The notes: a model not told the origin generated them from the sequence alone. Counted from the stretch's first letter, positions 26,458 through 35,919 are shown. The stretch: 64,000 bases of DNA from Amycolatopsis regifaucium (GCF_001613935.1 NZ_LQCI01000002.1:434001-498000), one strand, 5' to 3'. Translations and numbers: made by a program.

Positions 26458-26714
26458 ACCAGCTCACCATCGAAGACCTGCGCGAAATCCTGCGCAGCAG
26501 CGTCGGGGTCGACGAAGGAGTCGATCTGGACGCCGACATCGACGACGTCGAGTTCGCCGAACTCGGATACGACTCGCTGGCCATCTTGGAGCTGGCAGGC
26601 CAGCTCCAGCGCCGATACGGGGTCACGATCTCCGATGACGTCGCCCTCGACATGCGCACCCCGGCCGAAGCCCTGCGAACCATCAACCGCCAGCTGGAAA
26701 GGACGGCCCGCTGA
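26454..26714 (+). CDS. acyl carrier protein
   Basis: An 86-residue ACP. Ser41 in LGYDSLAILELA is the phosphopantetheine site. The four-helix length and the acidic stretch DLDADIDDVEFAE are typical. It carries the growing polyketide for the ketosynthase. It overlaps the CLF by four bases. Confidence 0.97.
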   Translation: MNQLTIEDLREILRSSVGVDEGVDLDADIDDVEFAELGYDSLAILELAGQLQRRYGVTISDDVALDMRTPAEALRTINRQLERTAR

Positions 26715-26715
26715 G

Positions 26716-27183
26716 ATGTCCGGTCACGTCGACAACGAGATCCTGATCAAGGCCCCGCTGGAGCTGGTGTGGGAGCGCACCAACGACGTCGAGTCCTGGA
26801 CCGAGCTCTTCAGCGAGTACTCGGCCGTCGAGATCCTCTCCGAACGGGACGGCACCATCGTGTTCCGGCTGGCACTGCACCCCGACGAGAACGGCAAGGT
26901 GTGGGACTGGGTCTCGGCGCGGACGCCGGACCACGAGACCTACACCGTCCGTTCACAGCGGGTGCAGACCGGACCGTTCAAGTACATGTGGATCTACTGG
27001 GAGTACAGCGAAACCCCGGACGGGACCCGGATGCGCTGGGTACAGGACTTCGAGATGAAGCCCACCGCGCCGATCGACGACGAGGGCATGCGGAAACGGC
27101 TCGACCACAACACCGGTATCCAGCAGAAGCTGATCAGGGACCGGCTCGAGCAGCTCGCCGGTCACCGCGCCGCCGCCCGCTAG
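26716..27183 (+). CDS. SRPBCC aromatase/cyclase, monodomain TcmN/ZhuI type
   Basis: A 155-residue START-like (SRPBCC) enzyme. HVDNEILIKAPLELVWERTN at the N-terminus and ESWTELFSEYSAVEILSERD are typical of the monodomain aromatase/cyclases. It closes and aromatises the first ring(s) of the polyketide. It starts ATG 26716, just after the ACP stop. It is one of three distinct cyclase folds here, with TcmI-like and cupin, a set found in pentangular systems. Confidence 0.93.
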   Translation: MSGHVDNEILIKAPLELVWERTNDVESWTELFSEYSAVEILSERDGTIVFRLALHPDENGKVWDWVSARTPDHETYTVRSQRVQTGPFKYMWIYWEYSETPDGTRMRWVQDFEMKPTAPIDDEGMRKRLDHNTGIQQKLIRDRLEQLAGHRAAAR

Positions 27184-27198
27184 CCACCGGGAGACACC

Positions 27199-27669
27199 GT
27201 GCTCGGGTTGCTGCTTCCCTTGGTACTGCTGGCGAACGGCCTGGCGGCCGGGGTGCTTGTCGGCACGCAGCTCGGCGGCTGGCCGCTGCTGCGCGGTCTC
27301 CCGCCGGACCGGTACGTCCAGGCTCACGCCTTCTTCGCCACCCGCTACGACCCGTTCATGCCGGTGTGTTTCGTCCTCACCTTCGCCGGCGACCTGGCGC
27401 TGGTGTTCACCGACGAAGGGCCGCGCCGGGTGGCGTTCGGCGCCGCGGCGCTGCTGACCGTCACCGCCATGGTCATCTCGGTGGTGAAGAACGTGCCGGT
27501 GAACAAGTGGCTCCGCACCCTCGACCCGGACAGCCTGCCTGCCGACTTCGCTCGGCTGGACCCCCGAAAACATTGGGGCGCTTGGAATCGTGTCCGCGGC
27601 ACGCTCGCCGTGCTCGCGTTCGCGCTGAACTGCGCCGCGCTCGGTTTCCTGCTGAGCACACGGATCTGA
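27199..27669 (+). CDS. DUF1772 anthrone-oxygenase-like membrane protein (copy 2)
   Basis: A 156-residue protein with four hydrophobic segments. [14 protein letters not shown] carries the N-x-P-x-N motif, and [17 protein letters not shown] matches the end of copy 1, although Trp-His is replaced by Trp-Asn. It starts GTG at 27199. Two copies in one cluster suggest two oxygenation positions, or one structural and one catalytic subunit (inference). Confidence 0.8.
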   Translation: MLGLLLPLVLLANGLAAGVLVGTQLGGWPLLRGLPPDRYVQAHAFFATRYDPFMPVCFVLTFAGDLALVFTDEGPRRVAFGAAALLTVTAMVISVVKNVPVNKWLRTLDPDSLPADFARLDPRKHWGAWNRVRGTLAVLAFALNCAALGFLLSTRI

Positions 27670-27697
27670 CCCGACGAAGAAGACGAGGAGCATTCCG

Positions 27698-28450
27698 ATG
27701 GATCTTGGCTTGAGGGGCAAGACGGCGCTCGTGACCGGCGGGAGCCGAGGTGTCGGCCGCGGCATCGTGCTCGAGTACGCCCGGCACGGCATGGACGTGA
27801 TCACCTGTCACCGCACCGATTCCGAAGCCGCGGCCACCCTGCAGCGGGAACTCAAGGAGATCGGCGGCAAGCACCACGTGGTCAGGGCCGACCTGACCGA
27901 CGCGAGCGAAATCGACCGGCTGTTCGAGGTCGTCCGCTCGCAGTACGGCACGCTGGACGTGGTCGTGAACAACGCCGGGGCGATCAGCCACATCCCCTAC
28001 GCCGAGCTTCCGCTCGACGAGTGGCACCGGGTGCTCGCGACCAACCTGACCGCGGTGCACCTGGTGACCCAGCAGGCGATCGAACTGCTCGATTCCGGCG
28101 GCTCGGTGATCAGCATCGGCTCCAAATCCATCGACGCCGGGATCCCGCTGCGCGCGCACTACACCGCGACCAAGGCCGCACTGCAGGGCTTGAGCCGGTC
28201 GCTGGCGAAGGAGTTCGGCAGCCGCGGTGTCCGCTTCAACGTGCTCGCCCTCGGCGTGATCGCCACCGAGGCGATGGACGCGATGCCCGCCGAAACCCGC
28301 GAAACCATGGTGCAGCGCTACTCCGACAAGACCGCCCTCCGGCGGCTGGGCACCCCGGCCGAGGTCGCGGGTGCCGCGCTCTGGCTGGCCAGCGATCTCG
28401 CGCGGTACGTCACCGGTTCGGTGCTCAGCGTGGACGGGGGCATCTCCTGA
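27698..28450 (+). CDS. short-chain dehydrogenase/reductase (ketoreductase type)
   Basis: A 250-residue [21 protein letters not shown] is the cofactor motif, then NNAGAISH and YTATK. It is FabG-like and located right behind the aromatase, which suits a C-9/C-19 type ketoreductase or quinone reductase. It ends coupled to the ABM gene by a one-base overlap. Confidence 0.9.
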   Translation: MDLGLRGKTALVTGGSRGVGRGIVLEYARHGMDVITCHRTDSEAAATLQRELKEIGGKHHVVRADLTDASEIDRLFEVVRSQYGTLDVVVNNAGAISHIPYAELPLDEWHRVLATNLTAVHLVTQQAIELLDSGGSVISIGSKSIDAGIPLRAHYTATKAALQGLSRSLAKEFGSRGVRFNVLALGVIATEAMDAMPAETRETMVQRYSDKTALRRLGTPAEVAGAALWLASDLARYVTGSVLSVDGGIS

Positions 28451-28782
28451 TGGCCACCGACACGGTTTTCCGGGTGATGCTGCGGATGCTGATCAAACCG
28501 GGCATGGGGCCCGACTTCGAGCGCGTCTGGTCGGAGGTCGGCGACTCGGTGGTCACCCATCCGGCGAACCTCGGCCAATGGCTTTCGCGGTCGGACGAAG
28601 AAGATTCCGAGAACGGCGGCAGCGTCTACTACATCGTCAGCGACTGGGTGAGCGAACCGGCGTTCCGCGAGTTCGAGACGAGCGACCGGCACCTGACCCA
28701 CCGCCAGAAGCTCCACCCGTACCGCTCCGGTGGCTCGATGGTCACCATGCGGGTGGTCGCCCATCTTCCCGGGGGCGGCTGA
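28450..28782 (+). CDS. ABM-family (antibiotic biosynthesis monooxygenase) protein 1
   Basis: A 110-residue dimeric ferredoxin-like protein (VFRVMLRMLIKPGMGPDFER, and YYIVSDWVSEPAFREFETSD). Such proteins oxidise anthrone-type intermediates without metal or flavin, as in ActVA-Orf6. The helix after the second strand has SDRHLTHRQKLHPYRSGGSM. It is translated as part of the SDR-ABM-ABM group, with one-base overlaps on both sides. Confidence 0.85.
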   Translation: MATDTVFRVMLRMLIKPGMGPDFERVWSEVGDSVVTHPANLGQWLSRSDEEDSENGGSVYYIVSDWVSEPAFREFETSDRHLTHRQKLHPYRSGGSMVTMRVVAHLPGGG

Positions 28783-29096
28783 TGCCCGGCAAGGTGCGGG
28801 TTCTGCTGTTCCACCGCACCGCCGACGGAGAAGGGCTGCGGGCCGCCTATCGCCGGACCAGTGAGGCGCTGAGCGGGACCCCCGGACTGCTCGGCAACGA
28901 ACTGCTCGGCTCGGTGCACGACAGCGCCGAATTCATCGTCATCAGCGACTGGGCCGACCAAGAGTCCTTCGACGCCTGGGAAACCGGCGCGTCCCACCGG
29001 GACAGCACCGCGCCACTCCGGCCGTACCGGGATATGGCCCTGTCCCGCCCGTTCGGCGTCTACCGCGTGCTCGACGGCTTCGGCGAACCGTATTGA
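28782..29096 (+). CDS. ABM-family protein 2
   Basis: A 104-residue ABM protein (VRVLLFHRTADGEGLRAAYR, and FIVISDWADQESFDAWETGA). It is related to protein 1 but more distant from it than a recent duplicate. It is probably a quinone-forming oxygenase, or a partner forming a heterodimer with protein 1. It begins with a one-base overlap. Confidence 0.85.
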   Translation: MPGKVRVLLFHRTADGEGLRAAYRRTSEALSGTPGLLGNELLGSVHDSAEFIVISDWADQESFDAWETGASHRDSTAPLRPYRDMALSRPFGVYRVLDGFGEPY

Positions 29097-29217
29097 AGGC
29101 CTGGTACCGCTGGTTTTCGTGGTCACTGCGAGGTTTGGCGGCGCTCGGCGCCGGCGCCGGTTGCGTCGTGGCTCCCGCGGCGGAAGCCACGCACGGCGAC
29201 AAGAGAGAGGAAACGGC

Positions 29218-30474
29218 ATGTCCGCAGGACGTCACGGACCCCGGGTGGTCATCATCGGCGGAGGCGTCGGCGGGCTGATCCTGGCGCAGGGACTGCACGC
29301 GGCGGGGTTGCCCGTCACGGTGTACGAACGTGACAAGTCCCCGCGGGTACGGACCCAAGGCTACCGACTGCGGATCAGCCCGGACGGCGAGCGGGCGATG
29401 CGCGAATGCCTGCCGCCACGGGTGCTCGAACTGCTGCTGGCGACCTCGAACGAACGCCACGGGCACGGTCTGCTGGCCTTCGACGAGCAGTTACATCCAC
29501 AGTGGGCACCGGAGTTCGAGGATCCACGGGGCCCGGGGCCGGACAAGATCGACGCCGTCGATCGCGTCACCCTGCGGCGGGTCCTGCTCGCCGGTCTCGG
29601 CGACGTGGTGCGGTTCGGCCGACGGCTCATCAGGGTCGAGGAGAACGCGGACGGCGTCACCGCCCACTTCGCTTCCGGTGAATCCGCGACCGGGGACGTC
29701 CTTGTCGCGGCGGACGGGGCGAACTCGGCGGTAAGGAACCAGCTTCGCCTGGCGGAGCAACCCAGGGACCTGGGTGTGCGGACGGTCTTCGCCCGCCTGC
29801 CGATGGACGGGGTGCACCGGGCGGGCCTGCCCGAGGGGCTTCGCGGCGCGTTCAGCTATGTGATCGGCTCCGACGGGCATCATCTCGGCCTGATGCCGAT
29901 GGTCTTCCGCGAGCCGCCGTCGCGTGCGGCGGCCCGGATCTGGCCAGGGCTGGACCTGCCGCCGGGCGACGACTACTACATGGCGGTGCTCAACGTGCAC
30001 CGCGACGAACTGGCGATGCCGGACTCGGAGTTCTTCGCGTTGGACGGCCGGGAGCTGGCGGGCTTCGCCACCGTCCGGATGCGTGACTGGCACCCGGGCC
30101 TGCGCGGCCTGTTCGGACTCGGCGACCCCGCAGACACCTTCGCGGTCTCGCTGCGGGCCGACCTTCCGGTCCGGCCATGGGGCACGGAACGGATAGTGGC
30201 ACTCGGCGACGCGGCGCATACGATGCCGCCGTCCGGCGGAGTCGGGGCGAACAGCGCCGCCTGGGACGCGGCCTTGCTCACCCGGTTGTTGCGTGAGGTC
30301 GCCGACGGCGGCACTACCCTGCCCGCCGCGTTCGGCCGGTATCAAGACGCCGTGACCGAGCACGCGACCCAGGCCGTCTCGCTGTCGCTCAAAATCGCTC
30401 AATGGTCCATTCGCAAGCTCGACATCGAGGTGCCCGCCGCCGGGGTGGAGAAGTCCGCGCACCATTCACGGTGA
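29218..30474 (+). CDS. FAD-dependent monooxygenase with a TTA codon
   Basis: A 418-residue flavin monooxygenase (VVIIGGGVGGLILAQGLHAA, DG motif VAADGANSAVR, GD motif VALGDAAHTMPPSGGVGANS). It is shorter than the hydroxylases with a thioredoxin-like tail and resembles the TetX/RebC-like subgroup. Leu92 is encoded by TTA (29491-29493), the rare codon read by the bldA tRNA, so its translation may depend on development. ATG 29218 follows aagagagagg. It is the last gene of the plus-strand operon. Confidence 0.9.
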   Translation: MSAGRHGPRVVIIGGGVGGLILAQGLHAAGLPVTVYERDKSPRVRTQGYRLRISPDGERAMRECLPPRVLELLLATSNERHGHGLLAFDEQLHPQWAPEFEDPRGPGPDKIDAVDRVTLRRVLLAGLGDVVRFGRRLIRVEENADGVTAHFASGESATGDVLVAADGANSAVRNQLRLAEQPRDLGVRTVFARLPMDGVHRAGLPEGLRGAFSYVIGSDGHHLGLMPMVFREPPSRAAARIWPGLDLPPGDDYYMAVLNVHRDELAMPDSEFFALDGRELAGFATVRMRDWHPGLRGLFGLGDPADTFAVSLRADLPVRPWGTERIVALGDAAHTMPPSGGVGANSAAWDAALLTRLLREVADGGTTLPAAFGRYQDAVTEHATQAVSLSLKIAQWSIRKLDIEVPAAGVEKSAHHSR

Positions 30475-31173
30475 GAATTCCGGTTGCCTCCGTCGAATAC
30501 AATAGTGAACCCGGCCCCGACTTCCGGCAGGCCGATAAAATAAATCGAATGAACGATTTTCGCCGACCATCCCGTTTCGCCGGGGATGGTCGGCGGAGAT
30601 CTCCGCGCCGCCCCGTCGACCGGACACCGTCACCCCCTCGGACGACCGTCCCCACGGACGCAACGACCTTCAAGGCCAGGTCACAGGCCCCTGGCCCGAC
30701 CAGCGGGACACCGAGATCACCGGGATCGTGAATAGTGTCATTAAGCCTAATCATCATTGACCCAACTCGGTTCAATTGCTCACTCTTTTCACCGGTCAGC
30801 CGCTTGCCTTCCACTTAGGGCGACCGACCTGAACCGGACCGGAGGGAGTAATTCACCATATCGAACTACACCGTGGCATCGAATGCCGCCGTCGACTACC
30901 CGGCTCCCGGCGGACCCGCGGCGCGCCCTCGAGCGGTCGCCCGCGCCTCCCCCGACGGCTTGCCATATGTCCGTAATGCACCATTCTTCGGAGCGGCGGC
31001 GACACATTTCCGACTCCCCTTCGACAGAAATTCAGGCGCCGTCCGAAATGCGCCCCCGGGCACGGTATTACGGTCCGTGGTTCTTTTATCGCCCATCTGG
31101 CCGTAGACCTCGACTGGTCATTTTGAAACTATTAGCGCGAGTAATCTTCTTGTCGAGCCATGGGGGGCCCACC
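30475..31173. promoter_or_regulatory. upstream region of the SARP gene with hairpin
   Basis: A 699-base gap. A hairpin with a 13-bp perfect stem (30561-30573 and 30583-30595; loop in between) probably ends the long operon. The rest is markedly AT-richer (for example around 30735-30790 and 31110-31150) and should hold the SARP promoter. The reading frame of the SARP runs far upstream, but no start with a ribosome site or homology is seen there. Confidence 0.55.
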
Positions 31174-33090
31174 TTGAGAATCAGTGTGCTCGGACCGTTG
31201 GAAGTCGTCCACCTCAACGCGATTATCACCCCGACCGCCGCGAAACTTCGTCAGGTACTCGCCCTGCTCGCATTGCATTCCGGCCGGGTGGTGCGCAACG
31301 AGCAGATCCTGGAAGAGCTTTGGGAGGACAACCCACCGGTCAGCGTCACGACCACCATGCAGACTTACATCTACCAGCTGCGCAAGCTGCTCCGCCTCCA
31401 GCGCACCGGACTGCCGACGTCGGAGGAGTACGACACGAGACCGCTTCCCAGCCTGCAGACCTCACCGGGCGGGTACAGCCTCAACTACGAACCCGAATGC
31501 CTCGACGCGTACCGCTTCGAGCAGTTGGTGAACCAAGGGCGGCTGGAGAGTTCGGCAGGCCGCTGGACCGACGCTGCCGCCACCCTCACCCACGCCGGCC
31601 TGCTGTGGCGCGGCCCGGCGCTGGCGGACGTCAACGTGGGACCGGTGCTGCACGCCGAAATCCTGCGGCTGGACGAGTTCCGCCGCAACGCGCTGGAACT
31701 CCGGCTGGAGGCGGACCTCCGGCTCGGGCGGCATCACGAACTGATCGGCGAACTCGCCAGGCTGGTCGGTCAGGAGCCGACCAACGAAAGCCTGCAGTCG
31801 AAACTGATCATCGCGCTGCACCGGGCCGGACGGCGGGCGGAGGCCCTCCGCGTCTACCAGCAACTGCGTACCGCCCTGAATCAGGAACTCGGCCTCGACC
31901 CGTCGGAGGAGTTGCAACGGCTGCACCGTGCCGTGCTCGACGCCGACAGTTCACTGGACCTGCCGCTGGACGACGAGGTGCAGCGGGTGACGCTGGTCGA
32001 ACCACAGTGTCAGCTGCCGCCGAGGCACAACAACCTCGTCAGCCGGGATGAACCGCGGTCCGTGGCGCTGGCCGCGTTGCGCGCCGGCGAATCGAGTGGC
32101 CCCGCGACGGTCGTCGTGACCGGGCCGCCCGCTTCCGGCAAGTCCGCCTTCGCCATCGACATCGCGCATTCGGTGCGCCACCAGTACCCCGACGGCCAGC
32201 TCTACGCCCGGCTCATCGACGACGACGGCAACCCGGTCGACAAGAACGAAATCCTCGGCCACTTCCTCCGCGCGCTCGACAACCAGCACCCCGACCTTCC
32301 GTCCGGCACCCACGACCGGATGCTCCGCTTCCGTTCGCTCACGTCGGACCGGCGGTTGCTGACCGTCTTCGAGGACGTGACGAACCTGGACCAGCTGACT
32401 GGGCTGATGCCGTCCGGGGACGACTGCGCGGTGATCGTGATCAGCAGGCGACGGCTCGCCCCGTCGCCATCGGCCACGGTGATCGAGCTGTCACCACTGG
32501 ACCTCGAGCAGAGCGGGGTGTTGCTCGCCGGTTGCCTGGGCCGTGACAAGGACGGCACACCCGCCGCCGCCGACAAGGAATTGCTGCGGTTGTGCGATGG
32601 ACTTCCCGGCGCGCTGGAGACCGTGGCGAACCGGCTCAAAGTCCGTCCACATTGGACACCCGCCCGCACCGTCCGCTGGATCAAGGCGGAACTGGCGAGG
32701 GACGGCGGCGCCACCAGCGATCCGCTCGGCCTACGCGCCGGGGTCTGGCAGAGTTACCTGTGCCTGACCCCGCCGGGCAGGGCCGCGTTCCGGATAGTGA
32801 CCGAGGCGCCGACGGGCTCGGTGTCCACCGCCGAACTCGCGGCTCGTCTGTCCGTTCCGGAGTACATCGCGGAGACGATCCTCGACGAACTCGCCGAGTT
32901 GTGCCTGGTGACCATCCAAGAGGACGACTCGAGCAGTTGCCACTGCCTGCCTTGCATCCGCGCCGTGGGGCATCAGCTCATCGAAGAGCACACCCGGCTG
33001 TCGGAGATGCTCACCGAGGGCACCGAAGACACGTTCGACATCCCTGCGCAGGAGCGCTTCCGGCTTCAATACGCGCAGCGAGCCCACTGA
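31174..33090 (+). CDS. large SARP-type pathway regulator (winged helix + BTAD + NTPase)
   Basis: A 638-residue activator. An OmpR-like winged helix (residues 1-90: RISVLGPLEVVHLNAIITP and QTYIYQLRKLLRL) and a bacterial transcriptional activation domain (about 100-250: CLDAYRFEQLVNQGR and HRAGRRAEALRVYQQLRTAL) form the SARP part. An NB-ARC/STAND-like NTPase with the P-loop GPPASGKS at about residue 317 follows; no TPR end is seen. SARPs bind direct repeats in cluster promoters and switch antibiotic pathways on. The start is TTG 31174, which gives the canonical SARP beginning; SD-like ggggggg lies upstream. It ends with a one-base overlap with a glycosyltransferase. Confidence 0.88.
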   Translation: MRISVLGPLEVVHLNAIITPTAAKLRQVLALLALHSGRVVRNEQILEELWEDNPPVSVTTTMQTYIYQLRKLLRLQRTGLPTSEEYDTRPLPSLQTSPGGYSLNYEPECLDAYRFEQLVNQGRLESSAGRWTDAAATLTHAGLLWRGPALADVNVGPVLHAEILRLDEFRRNALELRLEADLRLGRHHELIGELARLVGQEPTNESLQSKLIIALHRAGRRAEALRVYQQLRTALNQELGLDPSEELQRLHRAVLDADSSLDLPLDDEVQRVTLVEPQCQLPPRHNNLVSRDEPRSVALAALRAGESSGPATVVVTGPPASGKSAFAIDIAHSVRHQYPDGQLYARLIDDDGNPVDKNEILGHFLRALDNQHPDLPSGTHDRMLRFRSLTSDRRLLTVFEDVTNLDQLTGLMPSGDDCAVIVISRRRLAPSPSATVIELSPLDLEQSGVLLAGCLGRDKDGTPAAADKELLRLCDGLPGALETVANRLKVRPHWTPARTVRWIKAELARDGGATSDPLGLRAGVWQSYLCLTPPGRAAFRIVTEAPTGSVSTAELAARLSVPEYIAETILDELAELCLVTIQEDDSSSCHCLPCIRAVGHQLIEEHTRLSEMLTEGTEDTFDIPAQERFRLQYAQRAH

Positions 33091-34256
33091 TGCGCGTACT
33101 TCTGACCGCCTGGGCTTGGCCTTCTCACCTGTACGCGCTGGTGCCGATGGCGTGGGCGTTGCGTTCGGCGGGCCACGACGTCCTGCTGGCCAGCCAGCCG
33201 GCCGCCGAGACCTGGGTGACCGGAACCGGGCTGCCGGGCGCCACCGTCGGGACCGACGTGCCGGCGGCCGACATGGTCCGCCGCTACGTTCTTCCCTCCA
33301 CAAAGGACACCGATGTCCCTTGGGGAGGCGCGGCGCGCGGTGGGAGCGGGCCGAGGGCGATGGAGATGTTCCTCGCCCACGCGGAATCCATGACCGGCGG
33401 GCTGGTGGAACTGGCCGGGCGGTGGCGACCGGATCTCGTGGTGTACGACCCCACCGCACTGGCCGGGCCGATCTGCGCGGCGGCCGCGGGCGTGCCCGCG
33501 GTACGTCACCTCTACGGCACCGATCTGATGCTGCGCGCCCGCACCGTCCTGCCCTCGGCACTGGCGCCCCTGGCGGAACGGCACGGCGTCACCGGGTTCG
33601 ACCCCTTCGGGGCGTGCACCATCGACCCCACGCCCGCGTCTCTGCAACTGCCGTCGGATTATCGGCGCCTCCCGATCCGGTACCTCCCGTTCAACGGCCC
33701 CGGCCCGCTCCCGGCCCCGCCGCCGCGCGATCGGCGGCCGACGGTGTGTGTCAGCTGGGGGCACACGATGGCGAAGCTGCACCCGCGGCTCTTCCTGGCG
33801 GGAAGCGTCGTCGAAGTCCTGCGGAAGCTGGACGTGCGTGTCGTACTGGCGTGTTCGTCGGCGCAGCTCGACCTGCTCGGACCGGTGCCGGACGACGTGT
33901 CGCTGTACGTCGACGCGCCGCTGGACGGCCTGCTCGGGCACTGCGACCTGCTCGTTTCGCACGGCGGGGCGGGGAGCATCCTCACCGCGCTGTCGAACGG
34001 TGTCCCGATGCTGCTCGTACCGCAGCTGCCGGATCACACCGCGCACGCGGGCCGCGTACTGGCGAAGGGGGCGGGCGAAGTGCTCACGCGCGACGAGGCG
34101 ACTGACGACGCTGTCGCGACCCAGGTCGAACGCCTGCTTTCCGAACCGGGCTTCCGGGGCGCGGCGCTGGCACTGCGGGAGGAGATCCGCGCCCAGCCGT
34201 CACCGGCCGCGGTGGTCGCCGAACTGGAGCGGGTGGCTTCGGCCCCCGCGATCTGA
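33090..34256 (+). CDS. GT-B glycosyltransferase (GT1, antibiotic type) A
   Basis: A 388-residue GT1-family enzyme transferring an NDP-deoxysugar to the aglycone or the sugar chain. The N-terminal domain begins RVLLTAWAWPSHLYALVPMA; the C-terminal nucleotide-binding domain has LLVSHGGAGSILTALSNGVP and PQLPDHTAHAG. It is coupled to the SARP gene and is the only glycosyltransferase far from the sugar genes. Which sugar it moves is unknown. Confidence 0.92.
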   Translation: MRVLLTAWAWPSHLYALVPMAWALRSAGHDVLLASQPAAETWVTGTGLPGATVGTDVPAADMVRRYVLPSTKDTDVPWGGAARGGSGPRAMEMFLAHAESMTGGLVELAGRWRPDLVVYDPTALAGPICAAAAGVPAVRHLYGTDLMLRARTVLPSALAPLAERHGVTGFDPFGACTIDPTPASLQLPSDYRRLPIRYLPFNGPGPLPAPPPRDRRPTVCVSWGHTMAKLHPRLFLAGSVVEVLRKLDVRVVLACSSAQLDLLGPVPDDVSLYVDAPLDGLLGHCDLLVSHGGAGSILTALSNGVPMLLVPQLPDHTAHAGRVLAKGAGEVLTRDEATDDAVATQVERLLSEPGFRGAALALREEIRAQPSPAAVVAELERVASAPAI

Positions 34257-34310
34257 ACCCGGGCCCGCCCCTCCCGAACCCCCCAGCACGGAAGGGGCCG
34301 GGCCCCGCCA

Positions 34311-34345
34311 GGGCCCCGGTGCGGTCGCCGCACCGGGGCCCTTTT
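34311..34345 (+). terminator. strong intrinsic terminator
   Basis: A perfect 14-bp GC-rich stem (34311-34324, loop tcg, 34328-34341) is followed by tttt. It ends the SARP-glycosyltransferase unit. Confidence 0.85.
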
Positions 34346-34412
34346 CACGCCGCTTCTATGGAGAGTTACGGCGACCGACACGCTAACCGCTGTCCCAGCG
34401 TCGAAGCCCGAT

Positions 34413-34465
34413 GTCCTGAAGGCTCCCTTCGAGACCTTCAACGTCTCAAAGGGAGCCTTCAGGAC
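34413..34465. repeat. long palindromic intergenic repeat (copy 1)
   Basis: A 17-bp perfect stem (gtcctgaaggctccctt, 34413-34429, and 34449-34465) with an inner 5-bp stem (gagac/gtctc). It lies between convergent genes and is similar in style (gaaggctccctt) to three hairpins further right. It may act as a terminator and may belong to a palindromic repeat family. Confidence 0.75.
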
Positions 34466-34512
34466 GCGCTACGCTCGCCTTACTCCTCGATAGCCCGGAT
34501 CACTTTCCAAGC

Positions 34513-35919
34513 TCAGAGTTCTCCGTCCCGCCGTTCGCGGACCGCGAAGGAGACCACCAGCGCGAGCGCGGTCGCGATGGCCGCCATCCACAGCGCGCCC
34601 GCGAATCCGGCCGTCGGCGAGTCACCGGGCGACGGCGCCCGGCCGGACAGCTGGGAAGCGAGCGCGATGCCGATCGACCCGCCGAGACCGAGACACGCGG
34701 AATTGATCCCCGGCAGCACACCGGCCTTGCCCTGCGGGGCCAGTACGACGCTGAGCCCGTTGAGCGCGGTCAGCGCCACCGAATTCACCGCGGCGAGCAG
34801 GATCACCAGGCCGAGCACCACCCACTGCGAGCGATGGGCCAGCGCGATGGCCACGATCAGCGGCGCCACCCCGGCCAGCGACAGCCGCAGGATCCGGAGC
34901 CAGCCGACTCGCGGGGCGAGCGCGCCGGCGAGCGGTGACGCCAGCACGGTCACCGCGCACGGCGGCACCATGAACAGAAGGGTCATCATCGTCGCCGAGT
35001 AGCCGTAGCCACCGGCCGGGAAGATCGCGAGCAACGGGACCGTGTAGTTGATGACGCTGAGCACGCCGGTCAGCAGCAGGACCGATGTCAGCAGCATCGG
35101 CCAGATCCGCCGCGAGAGCAGGTACCGCGCCGGTATCAGGGCGTTCGCCCGGCGCGCCTCGACCCGGACGAACACGAGGAACAGCGCCACCCCGAGCCCG
35201 GCGAACACGAGCAGCCAGCGCACCGGGCCGTCGGCCATCCCCGCCGCCGCCTGGATCGAGGCCAGGCTCAGGCACAGCACCGCCGCGCCCCACCAGTCCA
35301 TTTTGCCGTCCCGCGACGGTTCCGACCCCGGCACCGCGCGAACCGCGGCGTACAGGGCGAGCGCGCCGAACGCGGTCATGAAGCCGAAGACCGCGCGGAA
35401 GCCGCCGTGGTCGGTCAGCCAGCCGCCGATCAGCGAGTCGATCCCGGCCACCCCGCCGTACGCCGCGGTGATGACGCCCATCGCACGACCGAACCGTTCC
35501 GGCGGCATCGTTTCCCACAACACCCGCAGGGCCAAGGGAAACGCGGCCCCCGACGCGCTCTGCAGGACGCGCGCCACCATGAGCACCTCGACGTTCGGGG
35601 TGGCCGCGGCGAGCGCCAGCCCCACACAGGTCACCACCAGCGAGCCGATCAGCAGCCGCCGCCTGCTGGAGTAGTCCGCGTAGCTGGCCACCACCACCGC
35701 GACCAGGCCGCCCAGCAGGAAGCACAGCGAATGGGCGAATCCCACCGCCGAGGCGGAGGCCTCCAGCCGAAGCGCGATGTCCCCGAGCGCGGCCGTCGGC
35801 ATCGCGCCGGACATCTGGCCGAGGATCGCGGCGAGTACCAGCGCGACGTAGACACCGCGGGCACCCGGAGGGCTCGCCGGGGCACCGGCGGGCGCCGATC
35901 GGGCCGTCTCCTGCGTCAT
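34513..35919 (-). CDS. MFS transporter, DHA2-like efflux pump
   Basis: A 468-residue membrane protein with 12-14 hydrophobic segments. SYADYSSRRRLLIGSLVVTC carries the loop 2-3 motif and ARVLQSASGAAFPLALRV follows. It probably exports the product or confers self-resistance. It forms one unit with the P450 and ferredoxin: ATGA overlap at its start (35919). Confidence 0.9.
   Translation of the reverse strand: MTQETARSAPAGAPASPPGARGVYVALVLAAILGQMSGAMPTAALGDIALRLEASASAVGFAHSLCFLLGGLVAVVVASYADYSSRRRLLIGSLVVTCVGLALAAATPNVEVLMVARVLQSASGAAFPLALRVLWETMPPERFGRAMGVITAAYGGVAGIDSLIGGWLTDHGGFRAVFGFMTAFGALALYAAVRAVPGSEPSRDGKMDWWGAAVLCLSLASIQAAAGMADGPVRWLLVFAGLGVALFLVFVRVEARRANALIPARYLLSRRIWPMLLTSVLLLTGVLSVINYTVPLLAIFPAGGYGYSATMMTLLFMVPPCAVTVLASPLAGALAPRVGWLRILRLSLAGVAPLIVAIALAHRSQWVVLGLVILLAAVNSVALTALNGLSVVLAPQGKAGVLPGINSACLGLGGSIGIALASQLSGRAPSPGDSPTAGFAGALWMAAIATALALVVSFAVRERRDGEL

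Noticed and set aside
29093-29278. 61-residue open frame between the second ABM gene and the FAD monooxygenase
   Set aside because: TTG start, overlap with the start of the next gene and no family resemblance; the hydrophobic patch is too weak to support a gene.
30757-31173. N-terminal extension of the SARP frame
   Set aside because: The frame is open by chance through low-complexity sequence; the known SARP start matches TTG 31174 and no ribosome site is seen further upstream.
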